Shown: piece by piece, positions 26,163-41,100 of the stretch | Layout of the letters: every line of letters starts with the position of its first letter | Position numbering within the stretch: position 1 is the stretch's first letter | Source: Opisthocomus hoazin | Taxonomy: Eukaryota; Chordata; Aves; Opisthocomiformes; Opisthocomidae | NCBI RefSeq assembly: GCF_030867145.1 | Contig: NC_134417.1 | Coordinates: 6,797,577-6,861,576 of the forward strand | DNA length: 64,000 nucleotides | Direction: 5' to 3' | Made by a program: the position numbers and the translations under genes | The notes under the pieces: model-generated | Databases searched by the model: none | What the model saw: the letters and a program-made list of their open reading frames with translations, nothing else | What the model was told of the DNA's origin: nothing

Positions 26163-29100
26163 CTGGAAAAGTAGCACAGAAGCATCCTGTAGCCTAATCT
26201 CACCTCAGAATACGAGTTTTTGCTTCCACCACACTATTAATTATTTATATTAAAAAGGGAACACATATCTGCATTATCTTTATCTGATAGGTAACAATCA
26301 GGTTATGGTAATAATCTCAGGTTATGGCATCTTCTTCTACTGCTCTTCTTCATCCCTCAAGAGGCTGGAAATTTACTGACTGAAATAAGCAGGCTTTATT
26401 ATTGCAATCTGGGATGATATTTTTAAGCATCCCTAAATGGAAGTCTCTACTTCCTCTGATGTTAAATGCATAAAAATGATAATGCTGAAGTGCTGAACAA
26501 ATATTTACAGTTACTAAGGCTTATCACCAGAAGAAAAGCAGCTTGTTTATGTCCCTCCAAACTACACCTGTATCGGTCACTAAAATAAATTGTCCAGATT
26601 ACTTCACAGCTCCCTTGCCAGTGATGACTATGTGGAAGCAAGTATTACAGACAAACCATCCAAGGAGACCTACATTTAAACACAGGGTAATCATGTAACT
26701 CAGCTATGAAGATTAATTCAGCTATGTTGCATGTATAATACTTAAATTCTTTTATTGTACCCAGCTCTGACAGGTGGGAAGCCAGTCTCACTACTGAAAT
26801 ATTGCTGGGTGTCTTTGCCTTTGTGCACTTTAAACTCAAACTACACTGTTAAGCTTAATGACTGTTGGCGTGGGTTACGGATCCGTTGTAACGATGTGAC
26901 CCCAATATGAGTATGATCGTTCACCCTTATTAGTCAGCAAAAACAAGGTTTATATAGCAAAACTATTACAGCATCTGAGTGGTTAAACCCCTAATCCATA
27001 TATAGGCAAAACTACTGCAACTCGTTGCAATTGGTGCAGAGCTGCATCTCGATGTGAAAACAGTACTGTGGCAGGAAACAGCAACGTGGCAGGAAGGAAG
27101 TGACAGTGTGGCAGGAAACGGTGACGTTCCCCCTGCTCCAGTGTCCCGAGCTCATCGCTCTGTCTTCCCAGCAGTGTTCCGTGTCAGCCGCTCCCCAGGC
27201 TCACTTCTGGATCGGAACCTGGGTTGCTCAACGCACCAAGCTATGTCACCTCTCGTCCAGCCAGGACTCCACAAATGACAAGTTAAACCCGTAAAATGTT
27301 TACATTATTCTTTTTTCATACTCCTTGAAACAATGACCCTCTTCATTTTTACTCTAGTTATATTTTGGGACTTGGATAGCCACGAAGACCACTAATAGAA
27401 GACTGAACGTCTGCTTGTGCTAGGACAGGCTAAAAAGTCCATCTCACTCAGCCTTCTCTCAAACACTGGCTAGGAGCAAATGCATGGAAGAGCCTAACAG
27501 CTAGGTGCACACAGCCAGTATTTCCTGACGTATGCTCTCAAACTCTAGACATCTGTCAATTCTGAACTTGCTAAACCAAAAAAATCTACCTTTGTGTTTA
27601 GTGAGGACATTCATGGAGAAAATAAAACTCTCCAGTCTCTCAGCATTTTTGAGCTTATCTGCATTCTTGCTATGCATAAAATTCCATGCTAATGAGTTCC
27701 ACAATTGACAGACTATCTTAAAAGTATCTTTTATTTGAAATCAGCCACCTATTAATCTCACTAAATGTGAGCTGTTTCTTGTGTAGTAGATTCCCATTTA
27801 TCCTGCCATCTATGATTATGTAAGCCCCTTACTGTATCTTTTCCCTCTGTCATCTGCTTCCCAACCAGAACATTAACCTGATTTCCCCTTGTACAGGACC
27901 CGCTTCAGATCTCCACTTCAGCATTTCTGCCCACTTTTTGCTATTCACTGTACTTTTTCTAGTCTTGGCTATATCCTCTTTAGGTTACGGGGACTATGAA
28001 AACAGTCTTACAGCTATGCATTATGGATTAATCATAATGGCAGAATGAGAATTTCTGTTTCATTCTTTATTCCTGACAATCCCTACCATTGTTCCTTCCT
28101 TTGCAGCTGAACTGACTTTTTCCCAGCCTGCAGGTGCTAACTTTAGAACCTTTCCTCATGTGTGGATGGCTCTCCCTCCCCAAACAACGTGCATTACATC
28201 CACTGCTGACTAGTACAATGGAATCAGGCATTCTACCAGATTCCACTTGTTCCCATAAATCACTATCCTGAGACTCCTCTACATTGTGTTTTGTTAGTGC
28301 ACCTTGAATAACTTTATATTAGCAAATTCTGTCTTCTCCTTTACAAATTACCAACATCATATAACATCATTTGACCTAAGTAGCAATACAATAATAAAAA
28401 TTCCCTCATCACAAGAGTGCAGAGTTCTGTCATCTTACTTCAGCTTCTTTTTCAAGCAGAATCTGGTCTTTATTTACTTCTTCATCTTCTATTTTCCTAA
28501 AATGAGATTAATATTGTTCAATAACATGCATACATCTCAGATTTTGAACTTCCAGAGAACGCTTTGTTGACAAAATCAAGGCTCTTAGAACACATCTTGA
28601 ATGTCAGAATTTCATGATACAAACAAAATTAAATACTTTCCCCATATAGCTGCAATTGATGTTTTGATTTTTAAATAATTTTTAAGACACCAGTTTATCC
28701 CTTACTCCTTCATAAAGTTATGACCAGAACAAGTATAAACTTCAAAAACCATTCTAGCTATAACTTTAACACATGACAGATCTTCGCATGTAGGTATCAA
28801 GGAAAACTATTTCTGGACAGTATTCAAGTGTAACAGATGACCTGAGCAGAACATTATCTCAGCTGATTGCAATTTGAGTACCCAACAGACATAGCAAATT
28901 CAGAAACACTGCAAACATATACTCAATTCTTCTCTTGTATTGGTGCAATAAATCAATACAACTAAATCAAAATATAAGTTCAAGGTAATGCTGGACAAGA
29001 TGTTAACAGAAATATGGGAGCAACATGTAAAATAACCAGTGCTCTAAGAAATTCTGTATCTGGAAACCTGGCTACCTCCAGGCAGAACCTTCCTTTGAAG

Positions 29101-32100
29101 CAGTTCTAGCCCATCTCTAACTTCATGAACCATGTTTGCTACCAAACATCTAAAAGGCTCTTAACTAAAACCATAGAAGTAACACAACCACCGTACGTTC
29201 TGGAATCCTTCCAGTTAGAGGAGCTCTTTATCCACTTAAGACTTTGAACTCTGATTATATTTCTAGTATAGTCACTTTTGGTTTTGCAAGATTTCTTTTG
29301 TATAAACATGTTAAAGTATAGTACAAACATTTATCACTCCTGTCAAAATTAAGCAAATCCTTTCCATCACTATCTAGCAAACTCTTGATTAATGGCACGT
29401 TCCAATTTTACATTGAGAAAACAAATATAAGCCTCTAAGAACGTTAGTGAATACACTCAACAAGCACTAATTGCCAAGCACTGTCCCTGGGTTAGGTGCA
29501 AGTTCGAAATAAATTCACACACAAACTACCCTCCATTATGATAAACTTAACTACATTCTAGCACCACTTCAGAAATGTGAAACAAAGATATATGGGCCAC
29601 TTAACTAGAAAAGATACAAAAACATGCTTTACATTCACAAGGAAAGATACCCCAATTTAACAGCAACTTAATGTCACAGGTCCTTGGCAGAAGCAACTTT
29701 AAATCCTCTAAAAATTGGTAAACATTATTTTAACTCTGGATGACCTTAGGTTCCATTACTTCTAAGACCTTTGTACATTCCTGTTATTCAACAGGTACCA
29801 GAACTTGGCAAAAATATTTTTTTTTAGCTTGAACTTCAGAAGACAGGATTTAAAAGTCAGGGGAGAAAAGCGTATCACCTTGGCTGAAGGGAAAACTGGA
29901 CTCGTAGGCCAATGCTAGACAGACACAAACTCTTTTTCCTGAAAACTGACTAGGCATATGACAAAACCTCAACAGCATGATGGAAAAAGCTTTGCAAAAT
30001 ATATCAAACCCCCTGAAACGTGCAATTACGAAACCCTCTAGTGGTTGAAATAAAAGAAGCAACTGAAAAATCTAAATCAGGACATACCCGGTTTTCAACA
30101 AGAACTGACAAACTCAACTTTGCAAACCCTGCTATTTTAGTTAAAAATGGGGTGTTCTGTCTGTATCTCTTACCAGGAAAGCTGTGCCCTACCCACCACA
30201 GCTCAAAATAGGGCTGAAAGACATTATCCTGCGAATGCTATGCAAAGAAAATTATTTATGTAAACCATGCTTAATAAAGGACTGCAGAAGGGCTTGAGGT
30301 TCTCTTTTTAAAGACGCAGTCCAAAGATCCCAGTAATTAATTCCGCGAAACCCCCTTTTTTAACGCATCAGCACTGACCTAACTTGCAGATTTTTTAAGA
30401 CAACATTTATCATAGACATCTGCCTGCCTGCCTTACCTCAAACACTCCAATCCAACGGGGTTCAAGACTTAAAACAAAGCAGAGATCCAACTATACCCTT
30501 TTAATGCCACAACTGTCTCTTCAGATTTACATAATACTTTTTCTTATACTCAGTGTAAGCTGGTTGACTGAACTTGGTGCTAACTGGAGCTACACAGCTG
30601 TCCATGATCTACCAAGTCCTAGCAATGAAATGGTAGGAAAGACAGAGAGAGAGAGAGAGAGAGCAAAAAATTCAGAAGACGAAGGAACAGCATGTAACCA
30701 TAAGATGCCAACCTGCCGCCTCGTTTCAGCCTCTCAGATCGGAAGTTCTCATAGTGAAGATCCTGGGTCACCTCCTGAAGATCTTGCATATGGGTGCTGC
30801 AGGAAGAAAATAATTGAAAGATAAAAAAAACCTGTGCCACGTCAGCTTGCTTAACCAACTCTCACATTCAGCACTGTATTGAGTCAATGTGTCCATCACG
30901 TACACCCTTATTTAACATGTTAACAGAAGAGCTAATTTAAGTTAAATCGGTGCAATAAAAGACACGCAGAGAGACCACCTCAGACCCTGAGGCAGCCCTG
31001 ACATAAGCTGTCCTCCTGGGTGAGGTGTTTGATGAAGCAGTGCTGGGCAGGGGAAGCACAGTAGCAAAGCCTGGAAAAAAAAAAAAATCAGTGGACTTTT
31101 GAAGTCTGCTCCTTTACAGATATCTACACATAGATATATTTAAATAAGCACAAGGTGTGAAGCAGTCTGTTTTATGTTCCTGGGGATGTGAACAGCAATA
31201 CAACACTGTTCGGCAAAAGAATTAGACAAAGGTTTATTTTCACAGAATCACTAAGCAATTCAGATTGTAAAGAACCTATGAAGCCTATGTGGTCCAATCT
31301 CTGCCTAGGCCAGCTAGATCAAGGCTGCTCATGGCCTTCTCCAGACAAATTCTGAATGTCTCCAAGGATTCCAACACCGCTCCAAACCTCCAATACAGTG
31401 TTTGAGTATCTTCCTGGTGATTGATTTTTAAACTACCATTTAATTGGAATTTTCTAACTTACATTAACATGGTCCTCAGCTTCAGGAAGTCATTATGTTC
31501 TGGATTCTCCACTTCAACTACACCCCATGGATAGAGTCGACCTCTAACTTTTTTACCCTTGGCTTCAATCAGTTGATTGGATCCCACTACACAAAATGGA
31601 ATGCTGGCCTAAAAACCAAAAAGGCAAAAATTACTAATAATGAACCAGAACAAACAACTCCAAGAACAATTCTTGCTCCGCTCAGCACTGCATATTATGG
31701 TAGAAAGTTTAGAATGCTTTTAATTTGAAGATGTAAAAAAAAAAAAAAAAAATCATTGTTGCCACCATCTTCCAGATAGGGAAGCCTGGGCATAGAGACA
31801 CAGTGACTCACTCAAGGTCCCATCGCAGGTCACAGTATGTATCTTGTGCTAAAGCCACCTGAGCAGTCTGAAAAGATACAGTATATTATCCAAATATGTA
31901 GCCTATGAAGCCAGTCATACCTTCAGGAGTCTGGTCTGTTCTTTAAAATCTTCATCCTCATCTGATTCAGCATCAGGCAGGTGATAAATCTTGATGCCAT
32001 GCTCTTCTATTTCATCCAGAATCTGAGATTTATAACATAAGACATTAAGATAATATACATGTAAAGTCTGTACTTTTAAATCTTAAGGTAAAATTACTTA

Positions 32101-35100
32101 ACCAGTTATACAGATTCTCTTGAGAAATTTGGGCCCATCTTACTGTTCCAAATTACTTGACAAGTGTTTGGTTTTAAACACCGTATTTCTTCATGAAATC
32201 TAACAACTACTTGTCACAGACATTCAGACAAACAATAGGGTTCAAATAAACACTGTCCTGTGTGGATTACACATAAGAAACTGAGTTTTTAAACCTTTGC
32301 AATTTTTTTTTTTTAATTATGAAGCATTGACTCAGAAGTCATAATTGCTTTGAACAGCCTAAAACTCCTTGCTCTTGCCTCTGAATTACTATTTGGGAGG
32401 TAGGAGTGGGAGTGTTTAAAAACCTAACTGAGCTACAGACAGGACAAATACTTTTTTCTGTCTTCATGATTGCTAGGAATTGCACCTACAGCTGGAATCC
32501 AGTTGCCATAAACACAAAATTTGCTCGCTGAAAAAACAAACAAAACCACCTTTATTTCTGCAGAATGCTAGCACGGTAATATATATCAAACTAAAGTATA
32601 CTTCTCTATTTTTATTGCAAGTTGGGTAAGATAACTATAGATTTTCAGAATAACTGAAAAAATCACAGACAGTTTTAAATATAACAGCTAAGACTGAATC
32701 AGTTGTGCCTTCAGGCAAGTTAATTCTAAAAATCCTTTATAAATTTATAAACCCCAAAATCAGAAAAATCTCTGAAAATCCTATTTTTCAAACATCAGAA
32801 TTCTGACTGACAAAAAAATACATGCACATTATAGATGCAGATAATGTCTCCGCTTTGTGACTGATTAAACAGGTAAGGCAGCAATTACCATTAGCAAATG
32901 CGTTTAAATATTTTGCCAAAGTTTCAAAATTCACTCATGATGTAATTGTAAATGCAGCTAATCTGCCATTTTCCAAGCAACATTTTAAGGACAATTTCGC
33001 AGTGAAATACATAATAAAAGAATTTACAAGATATCAAACTATGTATTAAACAACGTTACACTGTGCATGAGATTCTTTTTCTCTTGGCTAGGACAGAGTA
33101 AGGTTGAACAAGAATGCGCCTCTCTTTAGTGATCATGCTGCTATAACCAAAGTACAATATTTTTCTGCAAGCTAGAAAAACACTTACCCTTTTCTTTAGT
33201 CTTTCTCGCTCTTTCAGAGAAAGCGTATCAGCTTTTGCAATCACTGGTACAATATTTACTTTGTTGTGTATGGCCTTCATAAACTCAACATCCAGAGGCT
33301 TAAGGCTAGAATTAAATTATGAAAAAAGTTAAATTTATTTTTAATCTAAATTACCAATTTATTTTCACACCAACGTTGGTATCTCTCCTTACACAGAAAG
33401 AACGCACTCAATTAATTCCAACAGCTCTAGTACTTCCTTAAGTAATGGAAATCTTGATTCTGAAAATTTAAGTCAACGGGCACAAACCAACTCCCCAAAG
33501 TAAAATTATTTAAGAAATAAAATGACAGAGAAACACCTACCCATGACCAAATGGTGAAATGAAATAGAAGCAGCAATGAACTCGGTTATCTATGATATGC
33601 CTTCTGTTCAAACCACTCTCATCATGCAGATATCGCTCAAACTGCTCATCAATGTAAGAGATTATGGTCTTAAAACTGTAAAACAAATACGGATTCAAGA
33701 AACCATGCTCGTTCCCAAATGGTCAATGTAATATTAAAACACCAAGACATCCTGCTGACAAACAAAAACTTAATTTACTGGCGCTGTAAGACTGTAAGAG
33801 TAGAAGAGCATAAATCTTAAAATTTTACTTGAATTCTAGAATAATATAAAAAAAAAGTGTAGTAGTTTATTAAGATAAAATATACATAAATATAACACAC
33901 ATTTTAACTTCTACAGCAAGTGTCTCTTGGGTTAGTATTTATCTTTTGACTAGTATTAATTACACATGCTCAAGATAACCTAAGCTTCTTGTTCCAAGTT
34001 GATTTAAAATCACAGAATGGTTTGGATTGGAAGGACATTTAAAGATCACTTAGTCCAACCCCCTTGCCATGGGCAGGGACATCTTTCAGTAGGCCAGGTT
34101 GCTCAAAACTCTGTCCAACCTGACCACGCGCACTTCCAGTGATGGGGCATCCACAACTTCTTTGGGAAACCTGTTCCAGTGTCTCATCACCATCATTGTA
34201 AAAAAACCTTCCTTCCTTGTGTCCAACCTAAATCTACTTTCCTTCAGTTTAAAACTGTTGCCCCTTGCCCTGTTACTACAGTACCTGGTAATGAGTCTCT
34301 CTCTCTTTCCTATAAGCCCCTTATATATTGAAAGGCCTTAGTAAGTCTCCCCAGAGCCTTCTCTTCTCTAGGCTGAACGACTCCAACTCTCAGTCTTTCT
34401 TCACTGCTGTTCCAGCCCTTAGACCATTTTCTTGGCCCCCCTCTGGACATACTCTAACAGGCCCATGTTTTTCTTGTGCTGGGAGCCCCAGAGCTGGATG
34501 CAGGTCTCCTAAGAGCAGTGTAGAGGGAGAGAATCACCTCTCTCAGTGTGCTGGCCACCCTTCTTTTGATGCAGCCCAGGATACAAATGGCTTTCGGGGA
34601 TGCAAGTGCGCATTGCTGGCTCATGTCCAATTTTTCATCCACCAGCATCCCCAAATTCTTCTCTGCATGGCTGTCTCAACCCATTCATCTCCCAGCCTGT
34701 ATTGATATTGAGGAATTTCCCTAACCCATGTGCAGGACCTTGCACTTGGCCTTGTTGAACTTCACGAGGTTTGCATGGGCCCACTCCTCAAGCCTACCAA
34801 GGTCCCCCTGGATGGCATCCCTTCCTCTAGTGAATGAACTACACCACTCAGCTTGGTGTCGTCAGCAAACTTGCCGAGGGTGGACTCAATTCCACTACAT
34901 CATTGATGAAGATATTAAACAGTATTGGTCCCATTAACAACCCCTGAGGGACACCACTCATTACTGGTTTCCACTTAAGACTTCGAGCCATTGACTGACT
35001 CTTTGGACACAGACATCCAGCCAATTCTTTATCCATCTAACAGTCCATCCATCAAACCCGTATCTCTTCAACTTAGAGGCAAGAATTTTATGGAGGACCA

Positions 35101-38100
35101 TATGAAAGGCTGCACAGAAGTACAGTTAGGTGACATCAGTAGCTCTTCCTTTATCCACTCCATCACAGAAGGCCACCAGATTAGTCAGGCACAAATTACC
35201 CTTGGTGAAGCCATACTGGCTTTGTCTAATCACCTCCCTGTCTTCCATACATTTCAACATATCTGCCAGGAGGATCTATTCCATGATCTCACCAGAAATG
35301 GAGGTAAGGCTGACTCGTCCGTAGCTCCTAGGGTCCTTTTTACCCTTTTTAAAAATGAATGTGATGTTTCCTTTTCCAGTCACTGCTGACTTTGCCTGAC
35401 TGCCATGACTTCTGAAATACGACGGAGAGTAGCTTGGCACCTACATCTGCCATAGATAACTTGACGAGATGGGATGCATCTTGTCAGGTTCCATGGACTT
35501 ATGTATGTTCAGGTTCCTCAGGGGGACTCAAACCTGATCTTCACTTACGATGGAAGGGATTTCATTTCCCCAGTCCCTGCCTTGAGAGATGTGGGAAGAG
35601 GGATTACCATTGAAAACTGATTGCCATTGATCTCAAGATTATTTCTCAGTACTTACTGTAATGTAAATTTCTCAAAAAACCCCAAGCAATCAAACCCAAA
35701 GATGATGAAAATGCAGAATCTGAGAACACTCAAATGTGGAAAAGATCTAAAAGAGGATTTTTACTTGCACTAAAGACTAGATGAATTACTTTCTCAGAGT
35801 ATTGTTAAATTTCTGAACTATGTCCCAATGGTTCTGTTGCCTTCTGAATGTAACAGAAATCAAGGTCACTGTTCACTTAAAACTCTTCCAAACTTAATGA
35901 AGTTAACTAAGAAAATAATAAACCAAAATATCTGTGTCACAATTTATTTCAAGTTCTGTGTGGAAGTTATTGATGCCCCTTTACAGCTATGTGAATGAAC
36001 TCATGACACCTGAATTAAGCTTCCTTAAAATCAGAAAAAACATCCATCTCTCCAAAAATCAGATCTCAAATTCAGCACTTCACATAACACACCAAAAAGA
36101 GGGATACTGATTTAACATTACAATCACTTTGAATCACCTTTGGAATGGAAGGGTTTAAAAGAGCTAGGGCCACCTTGCTTTGAACTGCATATCATCATTA
36201 ATATAGCCCCACTTCAGTTACTTATTCCCCCCCCCCGCCTTACCCCCAGAACAAATACGAAATGGATGTCAGTTGTCATACATAGATCAATATATATTCT
36301 GTGTACATACCAGTCTCGACAATTGATAGCATCCCCATATCCTGGTGTATCTACAACCGTCAGACGTAGTTTCACACCCCTCTCTTCAATCTCAACTGTT
36401 GAGGCTTCAATCTGCACAGTGCGTTCAATCTTCTCTAAAAGACAATAACCTATATTTCAGATTACAATTTATAAGACTACGTCACTTTGAGATATACATA
36501 ATGTAGAAACTAAGGCAAAAGGGACTGAGAAAAAACTGTAGGCAACCAGCAATCTGGAGAACAATACCAAATTATACGCAATGGATTTTTTTCCTAAGGT
36601 TGAAAGTGATAAGTAATTGTCAGCTAATGTTATAAATTGTTAAAGCAAGTCATTCAACAAGTAGCAAAGAGGGAAAAAACCAGCATCTTCCTCTATTTTC
36701 TTACAATATTCTCTTTTGCTGAATTATTGTATGCCTTGGTTAACAGAATAAAAAACAGACAAGGGACTCCAGAAGAAAAGCAGGTGAAGTTCACACTCAT
36801 CAAATGTCAACCCAAAGCAAAGGAATCAAGTTGCAAGTCCAAGCAGGCATAAACAATGCATATGTTTAGAATTGGAATAGATTAAAAATTAAACAAATTT
36901 TCTGATTGTTTTAGTTGATTGATTATCTTGGTGTGACACTATGACTTTTCTTTAAGCAAAAGAAGGGATCAACTTTCTAGGTGCCAACATGAATACACCC
37001 GATGACTAAACAACAAAGACCCCATATACATCCTGGGTAGAGGAGGAACCAATTCTATTAAACCGTTCAAGTATCATTAGAAATTATTACAGCTAGAAAT
37101 CACTACTGGTTGTTACTAAAATCGAAAGATAAAAGCATTCAACTCCAAAAATCGCGAAGAACACAGAAACAAGTTGTGTGTTTACCAGCAGCTCCTGGGA
37201 TTATCCTTTCTGGGTAGAGATCTGTCAAGAAGAGGCTGTTTATTAATGTAGATTTTCCCAATCCAGATTCACCTGTGATTAAAGATAAATTCAACATATT
37301 TACATAATTAATTTCAATTGTATCCAGACAATATCACCTGACTATACATTTTTTCACGTTAAATGTAAATCTTTTAATTGTGATTTAAAAATTTACAGCT
37401 TAGAATTTTGCATTAGAAAAGTTTGCACAAAGATGCTGAACAACAATTGTTATATCTCAGCTTTATAACACTTTCTCAGAGCTTTCACTGATAATTTGTA
37501 ATTAAATCTGCCAGTCAAGTGCAGTTCTGATCAATTTAGGCTTAAAACTTCCTATTTAATATCTCCTGATTTTTTAAGGTGTGATTTTCTGCTGTCACTC
37601 CACAATGTGAAAGATCATATACAGTGAGAAGCTAGATCCTCCCTAGGCTACATCATCAATTTAAACAACAAAAAAGGCACTGCTGAACTTCTGCATAGTC
37701 AGTCATCATAAAGTGAGATTTGTTTCTGCTTTTCATGCTAATATGGCGAACAAGAACCCAAGGGAAGAGGAATATGACATGGACACGGAGCATACGCATA
37801 GAGCAATTTTTTCACTGATGAAACTGGGGATTACCAAAGTATACCATAAATATATTTTTGTTCTAGGGCTATTGACTGAGCCATGAGGAAAATTCAAAAG
37901 CCAACTAACTAGCTAAAGATCAAGATCTTCATCAGAACAAACATTCACAGCATAAAAAAGACCAGCAACTTGAAGTGCTCAGTACTCCAATTCACTGAAC
38001 AATCCCTTTTCTAGAATTCTTGTTTTATTTCAGGTGTTGACAGAATGAATTTAAAAATTTAGATGTTAAAAATGATGGGCCACATGATCCCTCTAAATAC

Positions 38101-41100
38101 CACAAACTATTCTGCAATAGGAGTCTGACAAAAATATCCAAAAAAAAAGAAAAGCAATGGAATTATTTTTTTAAGTAAAGATTTGACTAGGAGCTGCCAA
38201 TTTTTAATGCCTGATAAAATGAATCTCTTGAGATCAGACTTTACCAGCACAGCCTTCACCAGTGAAAGAAACATGCAGCCAGAGTAACTCAACAGTCACA
38301 GGGCATCACTTCAGCAAAACAAAAAATAGTATTATTTTAAACAGTGGCACATTCTATATTACATATAAAACAAATCAGTTTTTATAGTCATTGTCAAGGA
38401 TTAGTGAAAAGAGTAGTTATTTTAGCTACTGGCCACAGTAGTTAGACTTCAGTGACTCTCAAGTGAAATTACCGTTTAAATGAATTCATAGCTTAATAAT
38501 GAGAATGAACGTGAAATTGTTACTAAACACAAGTGGTTAGGATTCCTTTGGAAGCAACACAGCCAAGAAGCCAAATTGTTATAAACCCCAGCTCATATTT
38601 TCACAAACCACAATAAACAATAGCAGAAAAAATGCGAAGAAGAAAAATCATTGATTAGGACTTTGTCAGGGCAGATAGCTTTTAAAGAAACATTCTCCTG
38701 TGCAGAAATTAAGAAGCATGGCAACTTCATGAAGAATAATAGTTCAGTACAGGCGTTGTAATATAGCCCACAAGAGAACATACTTAAAACCCATGCACAT
38801 TTCAAAAGAAAGAATGCACATGCCAAACTGTTGAAATAATCAACAATTTAAATCACAGTTTATTTTATCTTACATCGACTGCCTCCCTCTGCTAGTGTAT
38901 CTTAAAATATCATTGCAAATTTTCAGTGAAATTACTTTTCTTCAAATTCTCTTCCCCTTTATCCCTTACAATACTCGCAGGCAACAACTGTAAAGTTGAA
39001 TTTTACTCTGAAAAATGGGTCAGATTAATTGCGTTTCTGTTACTCTGACACCATGTCACTTCCCCCCTGTTTTCTATTTTACAAGAGGCTAGAAACAACT
39101 GTTTGGTCTATGTAATTTTACATAGATTTCTGCCAGAACTATTTCACATGGTACTATTTGCAATTAATCTCAAATACATCTGAAAATTAAGTTCAGCTGC
39201 AGCAGAGAAAGCACATCTTTTGTTTCTCAGAACTGTTCAGATTTTTAGGATCACTCAACAGTAAATTCTGAATAGTTCCAGTAGATACGAGAATGTGAAA
39301 CATCTGCTTACAGTTTGGCTTTACCCTCAGATTTTATAAGATATCCATTATGATATTATCCTAAGCAAATCCAATGAAAGATACAGTAAGCAACTATGAT
39401 AGAATTCTAGGAAGACAAAAATAAGGGCCAACTCTGTCCAACACTCCACTACAAAAAACAGAAACAGGATAAAAGCAATGTTAGGGCTGTCATTTGGCAA
39501 AACTAATGAGAGGTTGGAGGACAGACACTTTCTGTAACTACTGGAATCCAAAACAATTAAGAACTTAAATACCTCCTATCATGTACCATACTGCCCAACC
39601 TCTCCTGCTCATTTCCACTGTGACCTCTCTTGGACAAATGTAACACACAAATGGGATTTACTTCTTGTGACGCCAGGTAACAAAGAACCTAATGCTATTA
39701 GAGTAGTTTTTGCAAAAGCCTATTTTAAAAGCGAGAATTACAGAACTCAAACACCAAAACCCAGAAGTTATAGCTCCCAAGCACTATGACTAAGAGAGAT
39801 AGAGAAGATGGCCAAGCCTGACTTGGGAGCCTATTTAATCTGCAAAAATTAACACCAGCTTCTGAGAGAATCAAGGTATTTCTGCAGACACACTAGATTT
39901 TTCTTTCCATTCCAGATACCAACACAGATTCTCAATGAAATATCGAATAGAATTAAACTTTAAATTACAGTTTTCAATAGAAAATCAAGATAAATTTAAA
40001 AAGTAACAGCTCACAGCAAAACCAACTAATCAAATTCTCATTCTTCTCCTACAAGAGTATTTAGAAGGGGTGGAAAGACCAGAGTTCATATTCTTTTGAA
40101 CTACAGAAGCATAAAGAGCATTTTAAATAGAATAGTCTCATTAGCACTGTTCTCTTAATCAAGACATGCAAGCAAAGGTTGTATTCAAATGCAAAACCAG
40201 TTTTAAACTATATTTTAAATGGAATGCTTGAATCTGGTAAGACAGAAGAGAAGGAAGGAAGTAATGATCACTGGAACGCACAACAGAATTTCTTCACCCA
40301 CAAACTTATTAATGTATTCAAACATGGCTTGTAGTGTGGAGAACAACTGCTGCATGAACTAAAAGAGGTCAGATTTAGATTAGATATTAGGAAGGAATTC
40401 TTCACCATGAGGGTGGTGAGGCCCTGGCATAGGTTAACCAGAGAAGCTGTGGCTCCCCCTCCCTGGCAGTGTTCGAGGCCAGGTTGGATGGAGCTCTGAG
40501 CAACCTGGTCTGGTGGAAGATGTCCCTGCTCATGGCAGGGGGGTTGGAACCAGATGATCTATAAGGTCCCTTCCAACCCAAACCATTCTATGATTCTACG
40601 CATTAATAAACTGTAAAAGAATGTTAAATGCTACAGCACAGAAGAGCTTTCTGATGCAAACTGAAGCCTTACAACAGTGGAAGTAACTTTTTTAATTTTA
40701 ATTCCCAATTCCCTGTGAGCAAGTACTAATTTTGAGAAAGACTATAAAATGTTTCCTTACCAACCACCATAAGAGTAAATTCAAACCCCTTTTTCACAGA
40801 CTTCCGGTGAACCTGATTGGGAAGGTTTGCAAATCCAACATAGCCAGGGGTTTCTGGATTGGTAAACTGAGCAGGCTGTTGCTAAAAATAAAATAAAACA
40901 AAATAAGACAATAGTAAGCCACCACTCAAGGCATACTTGTTTAACTGCTTTCCTCAGTTATTTCAAATGGTTTGAAGCTACATGACATCTAGAGAGAAAA
41001 CTACACAGGTGTTTGTACTACTCAACAGTTTCACAGTGAAGTACAGAACAACTGCATTCGCCTGGAGTTTAAAAAAACAGTTTCATTTATTCAGCTATCC

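Noticed and set aside
33056-33280. 74-codon minus-strand frame as a stand-alone small protein
   Set aside because: It is SEPT2 coding exon 6 read through its donor into the intron. The tail after KKR is intronic.
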